DNA of 31,038 nucleotides from CAZLQR01 sp964404095 (GTDB lineage: Bacteria > Patescibacteriota > Microgenomatia > UBA1406 > GWC2-37-13). Shown here piece by piece: positions 1-6,743 of the stretch. How positions within the stretch are numbered: the stretch's first letter is position 1; the number at the start of each line of letters is the position of its first letter. The DNA lies in assembly GCA_964404095.1 (NCBI GenBank), contig CAYOIN010000012.1, positions 1-31,038 of the forward strand, read 5' to 3'. Position numbers and translations under genes: made by a program. The notes under the pieces were generated by a model, which did no database searches, was not told the origin of the DNA, and was given only the letters and a program-made list of their open reading frames with translations.

Positions 1-964
1 AGTCGACCACAATGAGTCGCACATTTTTTTCGACCTTCAGTTTTCGCGCTTTGGTCCGCATCTCAAGAACAGAGATGCCGGGCGTATCGTCGATGAAGAT
101 TGGAGCATCGGCAAGATCTCCCATTGCATCGGTGAGTCGCTTATAGTCTTCATCAGAAAGTCGCCCGGTCTTCAGTTTCCATGCATCGATATCTGCGTGA
201 CCGACAAGGAGACGATCAACCAGCTCTTCCTTGCTCATCTCGAGCGAGAAGAATCCGACCGGTTGTTTTTCTTTGAGCGCTACATTGAGCGCCATATTAA
301 GCGCTAGGGTCGTTTTACCGATACCGGGGCGAGCGGCAAGAACAATCAGATTCGAGTCCTGTAGCCCAGCAAGTTTGTTATCGATGTCTGGATACCCAGT
401 TGGAAGTCCGCGGAACTGTGTCCCCTGTTTGAGGAACTCCTCAAGTCGCTCAAAACTCTCGGCAAGAACTTCTTTCAACTCCACAAAATCTTGGTGGAGG
501 TGCTGTTGGGATAATGCAAAAATCTCCTTCTCTGCTTCATCGAGGAGCTTTTTGGTATCCCCGGTGTCGTCAAAGGCTCGTTGAACGGTGCGTGAGGAGA
601 ACTCGATCAACCGACGTTTTGTGTAATGGTCTTTCACAATGCGACCATAGTGTTCGATGTAGCCAGAGGTTGGCACCGTGTTGATGAGCTCGGTAAGATA
701 GGAGGTACCTCCTACATCCTTCAGCTTTCCCAGCTGCTTGAGTTCATTCTGGAGCGTGACAATATCGATCGGCTGCTGTTTTTCGAACAACGCAACCATT
801 GCGCTGTAGATAATCTGATTTTCATGACTGTAAAAGTGTTCTGCCCGGAGAAACTCTACAACGAGATTAATCGAAGAGGCATCGACAAGCACCGCCCCAA
901 GAACCGACTTCTCGGCCTGGAGATCCTGTGGTGGAACTTTGAGCGCGTCACTCGAGATTGCCAT
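1..964 (-). CDS. dnaB: Replicative DNA helicase DnaB (C-terminal part missing at window edge)
   Basis: Hexameric helicase that unwinds DNA at the replication fork and recruits primase. Only the first 321 codons lie in the window; the gene runs off the left edge. The start is the ATG at 964-962 (MAISSDALKVPPQDLQAEKS). An N-terminal all-helical primase-binding domain covers about residues 10-115 (EKSVLGAVL, VGGTSYLTELIN), followed by a linker and the RecA-like ATPase. The segment RGLPTGYPDIDNKLAGLQ leads to the Walker A ARPGIGKTTLALN, with Lys near residue 217, then FFSLEMSKEEL. The Walker B aspartate (LIVVD) is at the very edge. A -10-like box TACAAT (975-980, - strand) lies 10 bases before the ATG. 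No intein or frameshift is seen in the visible part. Confidence 0.96.
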   Translation of the reverse strand, partial: MAISSDALKVPPQDLQAEKSVLGAVLVDASSINLVVEFLRAEHFYSHENQIIYSAMVALFEKQQPIDIVTLQNELKQLGKLKDVGGTSYLTELINTVPTSGYIEHYGRIVKDHYTKRRLIEFSSRTVQRAFDDTGDTKKLLDEAEKEIFALSQQHLHQDFVELKEVLAESFERLEEFLKQGTQFRGLPTGYPDIDNKLAGLQDSNLIVLAARPGIGKTTLALNMALNVALKEKQPVGFFSLEMSKEELVDRLLVGHADIDAWKLKTGRLSDEDYKRLTDAMGDLADAPIFIDDTPGISVLEMRTKARKLKVEKNVRLIVVD

Positions 965-974
965 AGGGATTTGT

Positions 975-980
975 ATTGTA
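975..980 (-). promoter_or_regulatory. -10 box of dnaB promoter
   Basis: On the - strand TACAAT stands 10 bases before the dnaB ATG. A start point about 7 bases downstream of the box would leave a leader of only 3-4 bases. No convincing -35 box is visible. Confidence 0.45.
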
Positions 981-1021
981 CAGTACCTGAGAAAAAAGTG
1001 GATGAAAGAGCGCGGGAATGA

Positions 1022-1669
1022 TTAGATCTTCATCGCGATGAGTTTGGTTTCTTCCGGAACCGCGTCTTTCTTTAGATTCAGGATATCTACGACTTCGGAT
1101 GGTTGTGAGCCATATTTTTTATAGAACTCTTCAAGTCCGGTGAGTGGACCAAACACCTTTTGATCGAGCGAATCATGACCATAGTGCATAGGAATCACGA
1201 GAGCGGGTTCGATCTTATGGATCACCGACACCGCTTCGTCAGGGCCGATGGTGTAGTGTCCACCGACCGGCACGAGAAGAATGTCAACATCGCCAATTTC
1301 TTCTACAACCTCATCGGTTAAGGCATGTCCGAGATCGCCACAGTGGAGGATCGTGATACCTTCCACCTCGATCTTGTACATGGTGTTTTCACCACGCTGA
1401 GAACCTTTCTCTCCATCATGGTAAGTTGGATACCCCGTAACCTTTACGCCCATTTTTTCATACTCACCCGGCCAGTCAATCACCAAGGCCTCTTCCGAGA
1501 CACCGGCAACATGATTGTGATCAGCGTGCTGATGCGACATCGTTACGATGTCTGCTTCTTGTTTTGGAAACTTCAACCCCACCGCCTTCGGATCAAATGG
1601 ATCGGTTACAACCTTTGCATCTTTCGAACGGATGAGAAATGAGGAATGACCGAGATACTTGAGCTGCAT
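1022..1669 (-). CDS. UPF0173-type metallo-beta-lactamase-fold hydrolase
   Basis: Predicted metal-dependent hydrolase of the UlaG/UPF0173 branch of the metallo-beta-lactamase superfamily; substrate unknown. The 215 residues match the usual family length. The metal-binding HxHxDH motif is SHQHADHNHV (His46, His48, Asp50, His51). Further ligands are in LHCGDLGH (His109, Asp112) and IPMHYGH (His162). The N-terminus MQLKYLGHSSFLI is typical, with the first beta strands leading to the conserved TDPFDP. The gene is preceded by a good sigma70-like promoter (TTGATT, 17 bases, TATCCT) whose -10 box lies only 8 bases before the ATG. It is cytoplasmic, with no signal peptide. Naming it as an L-ascorbate-6-phosphate lactonase would be over-interpretation. 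Confidence 0.88.
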   Translation of the reverse strand: MQLKYLGHSSFLIRSKDAKVVTDPFDPKAVGLKFPKQEADIVTMSHQHADHNHVAGVSEEALVIDWPGEYEKMGVKVTGYPTYHDGEKGSQRGENTMYKIEVEGITILHCGDLGHALTDEVVEEIGDVDILLVPVGGHYTIGPDEAVSVIHKIEPALVIPMHYGHDSLDQKVFGPLTGLEEFYKKYGSQPSEVVDILNLKKDAVPEETKLIAMKI

Positions 1670-1677
1670 AGGCTACT

Positions 1678-1706
1678 AGGATAGCAAAATTACGTCCCGT
1701 AATCAA
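1678..1706 (-). promoter_or_regulatory. Promoter of UPF0173 hydrolase (near-leaderless)
   Basis: On the - strand TTGATT (1701-1706) and TATCCT (1678-1683) are 17 bases apart. The -10 is preceded by TGC, an extended -10. It lies 8 bases before the ATG, so the predicted mRNA has a leader of about 1-2 bases. Confidence 0.65.
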
Positions 1707-1715
1707 CGAAGAATC

Positions 1716-2009
1716 CTATCGGCAGATCTGTTTTTTTATTTCATCCTGTTTTTCCTTCGGAAGTTTGTTGTACTGTTCGATCACCGGCTTGGTCGCCTGT
1801 TGGAACACGACCATATCAAGGACTGAGGCAGATCGAGATGCTTGATCAGATGCGATGTGCGTAACTGCTCCGAGCACGCTGTCAGCGACTTTTTTTGTCT
1901 GGGGGCTATTTTTTGCGAGGAAGGTAGATCCGTATGCCTGATATACATAATATGCTCCCGCGAGGAGCAAGATGGACAGGAGAACTTTCTTCATCAACCA
2001 ACCGATCAT
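1716..2009 (-). CDS. Small membrane-anchored protein, function unknown
   Basis: A 97-residue protein that I do not recognise. Residues 7-27 (KKVLLSILLLAGAYYVYQAY) form one hydrophobic N-terminal helix preceded by lysines, either a membrane anchor with the rest outside or an uncleaved signal. The remainder is polar (KNSPQTKKVADSVLGAVTHIA and so on) and ends in a charged segment, KLPKEKQDEIKKQICR, with one Cys near the C-terminus. The start MIGWLMKK is chosen because a TATACT box lies exactly 6 bases before that ATG. The internal MKK at residue 6 is the alternative. It has its own promoter and sits between the hydrolase and the tRNA-His promoter region. Confidence 0.7.
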   Translation of the reverse strand: MIGWLMKKVLLSILLLAGAYYVYQAYGSTFLAKNSPQTKKVADSVLGAVTHIASDQASRSASVLDMVVFQQATKPVIEQYNKLPKEKQDEIKKQICR

Positions 2010-2015
2010 ATATGT

Positions 2016-2021
2016 AGTATA
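2016..2021 (-). promoter_or_regulatory. -10 box, leaderless promoter of the small membrane protein
   Basis: TATACT on the - strand, with 6 bases (2010-2015) between it and the ATG. The predicted transcription start coincides with the start codon. Confidence 0.55.
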
Positions 2022-2061
2022 GCGGAAAGCGGATCAGGTAGAGAAATAACGGGCAAATTGA

Positions 2062-2067
2062 TAAAAT
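2062..2067 (+). promoter_or_regulatory. Possible -10 box of tRNA-His
   Basis: TAAAAT, 9 bases before the first tRNA base. This is a reasonable distance for a tRNA promoter, but no clear -35 box is visible. Confidence 0.35.
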
Positions 2068-2076
2068 ATGCCTATT

Positions 2077-2150
2077 GGCGGCTGTAGCTCAGTTGGTAGA
2101 GCACCAGTTTGTGGAACTGGTTGTCGCGGGTTCGATCCCCGTCGGTCGCC
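2077..2150 (+). tRNA. tRNA-His (anticodon GTG)
   Basis: A complete cloverleaf can be folded by hand. It has an eight-pair acceptor including the histidine-specific extra G-1 pairing with C73, D stem GCTC, anticodon loop TTGTGGA with GTG, and T arm GCGGG TTCGATC CCCGT. The 3' CCA is not encoded; CTG follows. It lies 20 bases before the CoA-synthesis fusion gene on the same strand and could share its transcript. Confidence 0.95.
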
Positions 2151-2170
2151 CTGAGTCCCTACACCTCCGC

Positions 2171-3169
2171 ATGAAATACAATCATATCGTTCTCGGAGGA
2201 TCATTCGACCATCTTCATCACGGACACCTCGCCCTTCTCTCAACAGCGTTCACCCAGGCAAAGCGCGTTACGATCGGTCTGGTTGCGGATGTTGCCGTCT
2301 TGGGGAAAAAGTATCAAGACCAACTTCAGTCCTATGCGGTTCGACGCAGAAGGTTACGAGTTGAGATTGAGAAACGGTGGGCCAGTGTTAGATATTCGAT
2401 TATGCCAATTCATGATGTGTATGGTCCGTCGATTACCGATGCGAGCATGGATGCTATCGTGGGCACGAAGAACACCGTGAAGAACATCGGGAGTATAAAT
2501 GACAAGCGCAGCCAGAAGGGGTTACCCACGCTCGAAGTGCTCATGGTTCCTGAGATACGTACGGACCAAAGTGGCAAGCTCAGTTCGACTCGTATTCGAA
2601 ACGGCGAGATCAATCGTGAGGGGTTAGAGTATATGGGGCTCTTTTCTCGCACGCTTCATCTTCCGAATTCGCTTCGACCAAAACTAGCAAAACCGCTCGG
2701 CTTCATCATCAGTGGAAATGATGCGAATCTCCGTATTGCGGCTCAGAAAGCCGCTCAGTATCTGACGAAATTGAAGAGCCCTCTGTGTATTACGATCGGC
2801 GACATCGTAACCGCATCATTAAGGGAGGTGGGACACCGTCCAACCATGGCAATCATTGACTATAGAAGTAAACGGAAGACCATTGGAACGCGCCCCCGAA
2901 TCGATACAGTGAATTATCCCGGATCGATTGACCACCGCGCAGTGAGCGTGATGTTCCGTTCGTTGCAGACTGCCTCGAAAGAACAGGGCACGATTATTGT
3001 CGACGGAGAGGAAGATCTACTCGTGCTTCCCGCGGTTATGATGGCACCACTCAATGCAGTGGTGTTGTACGGACAACCGGGTAAGGGCATCGTTGCTGTG
3101 CCGGTCACAGAGCGCAAGAAACAACGGGTTCGAAGAATTACGGAACGTTTTGAAGCACGCCAGTATTAA
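2171..3169 (+). CDS. Fusion of archaeal-type phosphopantetheine adenylyltransferase and GTP-dependent dephospho-CoA kinase (DUF359)
   Basis: Predicted bifunctional enzyme for the last two steps of CoA synthesis: adenylylation of 4'-phosphopantetheine, then phosphorylation of dephospho-CoA. Residues 1-155 are a nucleotidyltransferase of the archaeal/eukaryotic PPAT type. GGSFDHLHHGH holds the HxGH motif (His16, His19) and KLSSTRIR (136-143) is the ISSTxxR-type loop. Residues about 175-332 match DUF359, the GTP-dependent dephospho-CoA kinase described from Thermococcus: GDIVT (210-214), IIDYRSKRK (228-236), VDGEEDLLVLPA (277-288) and LYGQPGKGIV (299-308). Archaeal DUF359 proteins are about this length as separate genes. 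The frame is open upstream into the tRNA, but that part encodes tRNA; MKYNHIVLGG at 2171 puts the first beta strand at the N-terminus. No Shine-Dalgarno site is seen. Domain identities are strong; activities are inferred. Confidence 0.88.
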   Translation: MKYNHIVLGGSFDHLHHGHLALLSTAFTQAKRVTIGLVADVAVLGKKYQDQLQSYAVRRRRLRVEIEKRWASVRYSIMPIHDVYGPSITDASMDAIVGTKNTVKNIGSINDKRSQKGLPTLEVLMVPEIRTDQSGKLSSTRIRNGEINREGLEYMGLFSRTLHLPNSLRPKLAKPLGFIISGNDANLRIAAQKAAQYLTKLKSPLCITIGDIVTASLREVGHRPTMAIIDYRSKRKTIGTRPRIDTVNYPGSIDHRAVSVMFRSLQTASKEQGTIIVDGEEDLLVLPAVMMAPLNAVVLYGQPGKGIVAVPVTERKKQRVRRITERFEARQY

Positions 3170-3187
3170 TTATGCACTGAGCGTATG

Positions 3188-3781
3188 TTAGTGTTTTCGA
3201 GATTGAACATGTTTTTGGCTCAAAACGTTCCTGATCTCTCGCTCCATAAGATGAACAAGTCCTTCTGGATTCAGAGCCCGAACCCCTTTTGCAAGAAGTT
3301 TGATATATGCTTGAGTGAGAGACTGATAGGTCTCGATATCAAATCCACTCGGCATAGCCATATGTCTATCGTAGAACGCAATAAGCCCTGAGTGAAATAG
3401 GTCTATAGGTAGTGAGCGATCAAGTCGTATCCCTCCATTTAGTACGTGAGCAAACCACTCTGGCTCATAGCCCGTGTCAATATTATGAAGAAGACTGTCG
3501 ACCGAGCTTTGAAACATTCGCTCTTTCAATCCTTCAAGACGTTGGGCGGCTTGCTGTCCATGGGTAAAGTATGCCACGCGCGATTGTGGCACCTCAGGGG
3601 CATGAGAAGTTCCCTGACTGCTGGTCGAAAGTTCAATGCGAACCGGAAGACCGGCGTGCCTTGCGGCGGTATAAAATACCAAGTCACAGTGATATGGATC
3701 AAGTGGACCGGTAAGGAATTGATGTTGAAGTGCCGTTGGCGACTCATGACGGTGTCGTCTTTGGAGAAGTCTTCGTTCCAT
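3188..3781 (-). CDS. Conserved-looking protein of unknown function
   Basis: A soluble protein of 197 residues that I do not recognise. There is no signal peptide or membrane helix. The N-terminus is very basic (MERRLLQRRHRHES). A central block, DPYHCDLVFYTAARHAGLPV followed by RIEL, looks like an alpha/beta segment. The C-terminal half is predicted helical and charged (FDIETYQSLTQAYIKLLAKG, LMEREIRNVLSQ). The start is supported by a TATAAT box 5 bases before the ATG with a TTGCTA -35-like box 17 bases further up. It lies between tRNA-Thr and the convergent CoA-synthesis fusion. The base composition and codon use do not look foreign. Confidence 0.7.
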   Translation of the reverse strand: MERRLLQRRHRHESPTALQHQFLTGPLDPYHCDLVFYTAARHAGLPVRIELSTSSQGTSHAPEVPQSRVAYFTHGQQAAQRLEGLKERMFQSSVDSLLHNIDTGYEPEWFAHVLNGGIRLDRSLPIDLFHSGLIAFYDRHMAMPSGFDIETYQSLTQAYIKLLAKGVRALNPEGLVHLMEREIRNVLSQKHVQSRKH

Positions 3782-3786
3782 ACGCT

Positions 3787-3815
3787 ATTATACTCGAAAC
3801 GAAGCTATTTAGCAA
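3787..3815 (-). promoter_or_regulatory. Promoter of the unknown 197-residue gene
   Basis: On the - strand TTGCTA (3810-3815), 17 bases, then TATAAT (3787-3792), which lies 5 bases before the ATG. This predicts a leaderless transcript. Confidence 0.6.
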
Positions 3816-3831
3816 TATTATAGGATAGAAG

Positions 3832-3905
3832 TGGAGCCCGGAACGAGAATCGAACTCGTGCCTAGCCCTTACCAAGGGCTTGTTTTGCCACTGAACTATC
3901 CGGGC
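3832..3905 (-). tRNA. tRNA-Thr (anticodon GGT)
   Basis: On the - strand the acceptor GCCCGGA pairs with TCCGGGC. The anticodon stem-loop is AGCCC TTGGTAA GGGCT with GGT, and the T arm is ACGAG TTCGATT CTCGT. The discriminator base is T, and a CCA triplet (3832-3834) follows directly, unlike the other two tRNAs here. A TACAAT box (3919-3924) stands 13 bases before the first base and is a likely -10. Confidence 0.94.
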
Positions 3906-3938
3906 GCTGTAAGTTCATATTGTAGCAAACAGGCGGGC

Positions 3939-5591
3939 TTATTGACCTCTAAAAAAGGCGGTGAGGAACTCCTTCGCGATCGGTGCAGCGACATCCGAGC
4001 CTTGACCGGCATTCTCAACGAGTACCGTAACCGCAATTGTTGGCTTGTCGAAGGGAGCAAATACAGTAAACCAGGCATGCGGTGACTGAGATCCTGTCCC
4101 GTGAGATTCTGCGGTACCTGTTTTGCAACCAACCTGGATACGACCCTTGCCGGTTGGTGCAAAATCGAAAAAGGGATAGCCCGTTCCCCCCGCAGTACAC
4201 GCCTGTCTCATCCCCTCACGAACTTCACTGAGCGTTGTGTCTGAAATTGGGAGCTTGGTGCAGTGTGGCTGATCGCTCTGCTTGAGCTGGGGAGCGCAGA
4301 GCCGACCGTTGTTCGCAAAGACCGCAGACGCCTGAGCGATCTGTATTGGAGTGGTGAGTAGGTATCCCTGTCCGATCGAGAGATTGTAGGTGTCTCCGAG
4401 ATACCACTGCTCCTTCAGCACCTCTTCCTTCCAGAACGGCGAGGGGAGGAGTCCCTCAGCTTGCGGGAAGGGTAACTCGGTCGCCTTTCCAAAGCCAAAT
4501 CGTTCTGCCCATTTCTTCATATCTATAACTCCAAGTTTCTCTCCCGCTTTATAGAAATAGATATCGTTTGAGCGCATTAATGCCTTCACAAGATTCACCT
4601 CGCCGTCGGTCTTTCCGTACTGGAGAAAGTACCAGTTCCCGAATGTAATCGGGCCGGCGGTGATCTTTCCGGTATCCTCGATTATCGTATCCGGCTTCAT
4701 AGCCCGTTCCTCAAGTGCCCCCGCCGCAACAAAGAGTTTGAAGATGGAGCCAGGAGGGTACGATCCCTCGGTCGCACGATTAAATAATGGCTGCAGCGGG
4801 TCTTTCAGATAGGAATTAACTCGTTGTGTATTTTTTTGATTAAAATCATTGGGATTGAAGGAAGGGTTCGAATAGAGCGTGAGCACCTTCCCAGTTGAAG
4901 GCTCGAGGGCAATGAGCGCACCTTTTGCGAGTTGTTCGGGTTTGGGGAAGTTGGCGCTTTGAGAGCTGATATTTTCGGTAAAGAGACGGTGCGCTTCTTC
5001 TTGAAGCCTGCGATCGATGGAAAGTTGAATCGTGCTCCCATCAACCGGCTTTACCTTTCCGAGGGTGCGCACCGGAATACCGGTAGCATCAAGTTCAAGA
5101 AGCGTATATCCATTGATTCCACGGAGTTCGCAGTCATAGAGTTTTTCTACTCCCTTCTTTCCAACCGAGTCACCGAGCTGAAGTTTGTGAACGCATCGGT
5201 CGTGTTCAAGCGCCTCAGTATCAGCAAGTTGTATATATCCCACAGCGTGTCCGACGGCGCCATTTCCCTCAGAGACACGATCCGAGACAAGACGATCTTT
5301 TACGCTGGTTTTCTTCGGTGGTTTGCTCTCGGTTATTACTCGACCGTTCCGGTCGAGGAGAGAGCCTCTTCTCGCCTCAATGACAATCTCTTTCGTCCGG
5401 TTCGCCTCTGACAGACGCCGATAGTAGCTTCCTTTTACGACTGAGAGTTGAAAGAGCCGGATGGCAATGAGAAGAAAAAAGCCAATGGAGATGATTACGA
5501 GCATGACAAATGAGGGAAGGCGATGATCTCCCGACCGTGAACGAAATCCTGTGTCAGTCCGCGCCTTTTCAATGATTGGTAGTGATCTCAT
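3939..5591 (-). CDS. mrdA: Class B penicillin-binding protein, PBP2 type (transpeptidase)
   Basis: Cross-links peptidoglycan during elongation, anchored in the cytoplasmic membrane with the catalytic domain outside. One N-terminal transmembrane helix (about 28-50) is followed by the class B start motif EARRGSLLDRNG (72-83). The dimerisation region before VGKKGVEKLYD (143-153) is only about 60 residues, much shorter than in proteobacterial PBP2. The catalytic set is complete: SIFK with Ser282 and Lys285, SND at 341-343 and KTGTAES starting at Lys490. At 550 residues it is short for the family. It follows the PIG-V-like glycosyltransferase gene with a 9-base gap, so the two are probably cotranscribed. 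PBP2 is favoured over PBP3/FtsI because of the YPPGSIFKL and STG-like segments and the lack of a PASTA domain. Confidence 0.92.
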   Translation of the reverse strand: MRSLPIIEKARTDTGFRSRSGDHRLPSFVMLVIISIGFFLLIAIRLFQLSVVKGSYYRRLSEANRTKEIVIEARRGSLLDRNGRVITESKPPKKTSVKDRLVSDRVSEGNGAVGHAVGYIQLADTEALEHDRCVHKLQLGDSVGKKGVEKLYDCELRGINGYTLLELDATGIPVRTLGKVKPVDGSTIQLSIDRRLQEEAHRLFTENISSQSANFPKPEQLAKGALIALEPSTGKVLTLYSNPSFNPNDFNQKNTQRVNSYLKDPLQPLFNRATEGSYPPGSIFKLFVAAGALEERAMKPDTIIEDTGKITAGPITFGNWYFLQYGKTDGEVNLVKALMRSNDIYFYKAGEKLGVIDMKKWAERFGFGKATELPFPQAEGLLPSPFWKEEVLKEQWYLGDTYNLSIGQGYLLTTPIQIAQASAVFANNGRLCAPQLKQSDQPHCTKLPISDTTLSEVREGMRQACTAGGTGYPFFDFAPTGKGRIQVGCKTGTAESHGTGSQSPHAWFTVFAPFDKPTIAVTVLVENAGQGSDVAAPIAKEFLTAFFRGQ

Positions 5592-5600
5592 AGCGATGCG

Positions 5601-6713
5601 CTAGCTTACGAAATATCCTTGCATAAAATACAACACCATTAGGAAGTGGCCGAGCGCTAAGAGCGTGAGAATACCGATCCGGAGAACGGAGCTTCGCATC
5701 GTTCCGATGAACAAAAAGAACGAGAGCGACATGAGTGCAAAGCGTGGAATGGAGAGCAGGGTACCGGTAACTGTCGGTAAAACGATGTTGATGAGCGAAA
5801 ACACAACAATCTCTCGATGCTCCAATCCCGTGCCTTTGGAGAGGCGATAGAGCTGGTATCCCACCACACACACCACTGCGAGAAATACTGACAGTTCTAG
5901 AGCGGCAACAAAAAATGGGAACGATACCGGGACGGTGAGGAGCATTTTTAGATAGCGATAGAGCACCTGGGGCAATAGAACAAGCTGAGTCGATCTCCCT
6001 GCCCCAAATGCAGGCTGCGCATGAAAGAACGCAAGGGGGTCGCCCACGGTTGTATACAGAAAGGCCATATAGAGCCCAAGTCCGATGATCGGGCCAAGCG
6101 CAGATGCAGACCTTTTTTTGTCCGGCCAGGTATTGAGTAAGATGGGCACGATTAGAAATACGCCGATAAAGCGCGTCGATGCTGCGAGCAGCGACGCAAA
6201 AAATACCGGTGTATATCTTTTTTGAGCAAGAAAATAGAATGAGGCTGTCAGAAAAAGAAAAAAGAGACCCTCGGTATAGAGTGCTCCAAGGAAAAAGGAA
6301 GACGGAAAAAGGAGGAGTGCGGCGATGGTCCACGGTATCGCCGTATGTTCGTTCGGTCTGAGTCTGGTCGAAAGATAGCGTGAGAATAGAACGAGCCCAG
6401 CGCAGAATGCGAGATTCGAAAGGAGCAATCCGGCAACTAAATGATTTCCACCGAGGAGCGGTGCGATGAGTTTGATCAGCGCGGGATAGAGTGGGAAGAA
6501 GGCATGTTCGTACTGCGCATATCCTTGTTGAGCGATGCGAATATAGAATACACCGTCGAAGTTGGCAAATGAGCGAATCGCATGGGGAAGCCCAAATCGA
6601 AGGATGGTATCAGGGTGAGAAAAATGGCCCGAGTACGGCAGTACATACGGCGAAATCAACGCAATGCACCAGTCAACAACTCTCCAGATACAAAATAACA
6701 GAACAGCGTGCAT
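5601..6713 (-). CDS. PIG-V-like (GT76) integral membrane glycosyltransferase
   Basis: A polytopic membrane protein of about 370 residues with roughly eight to ten hydrophobic helices. The pattern NFDGVFYIRIAQQGY followed by HAFFPLYPALIKLIAP matches the PIG-V/mannosyltransferase family, in which the acidic residue of the first outer loop (here in FDG) is catalytic and a lipid-linked sugar is the donor. A later FLGALYTEGLFF segment is also typical. The frame is open to 6734, but the internal ATG at 6713 (MHAVLLFCIWRVV) is chosen because a TACAAT box sits exactly 6 bases upstream of it, the spacing seen at many genes here. It precedes PBP2 by 9 bases. The likely role is adding sugar to an envelope glycan or protein; the substrate cannot be read from sequence. 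Confidence 0.75.
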   Translation of the reverse strand: MHAVLLFCIWRVVDWCIALISPYVLPYSGHFSHPDTILRFGLPHAIRSFANFDGVFYIRIAQQGYAQYEHAFFPLYPALIKLIAPLLGGNHLVAGLLLSNLAFCAGLVLFSRYLSTRLRPNEHTAIPWTIAALLLFPSSFFLGALYTEGLFFLFLTASFYFLAQKRYTPVFFASLLAASTRFIGVFLIVPILLNTWPDKKRSASALGPIIGLGLYMAFLYTTVGDPLAFFHAQPAFGAGRSTQLVLLPQVLYRYLKMLLTVPVSFPFFVAALELSVFLAVVCVVGYQLYRLSKGTGLEHREIVVFSLINIVLPTVTGTLLSIPRFALMSLSFFLFIGTMRSSVLRIGILTLLALGHFLMVLYFMQGYFVS

Positions 6714-6719
6714 GTGCAC

Positions 6720-6725
6720 ATTGTA
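6720..6725 (-). promoter_or_regulatory. -10 box, leaderless promoter of the GT76-like gene
   Basis: TACAAT on the - strand, with 6 bases (6714-6719) between it and the ATG at 6713. It lies inside the longer open frame, which argues for the shorter start. Confidence 0.55.
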
Positions 6726-6743
6726 GCGGATCACAACAGTTGC

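Noticed and set aside
231..1021. Plus-strand open frames opposite dnaB
   Set aside because: They are antisense to a clear DnaB coding frame and show no protein-like motifs.
2076..2150. tRNA-His apparently lacking the extra 5' G
   Set aside because: Correct alignment places G-1 at 2077 pairing with C73; the tRNA is canonical.
2075..2170. Upstream extension of the CoA-synthesis fusion with an ATG before the tRNA
   Set aside because: The extension is the tRNA-His sequence itself, and the adenylyltransferase fold begins at the ATG at 2171.
5569..6333. A 254-codon minus-strand frame overlapping the GT76 gene
   Set aside because: It is a different frame of the same strand, with composition unlike a protein; the GT76 frame has the membrane-protein pattern and the promoter.
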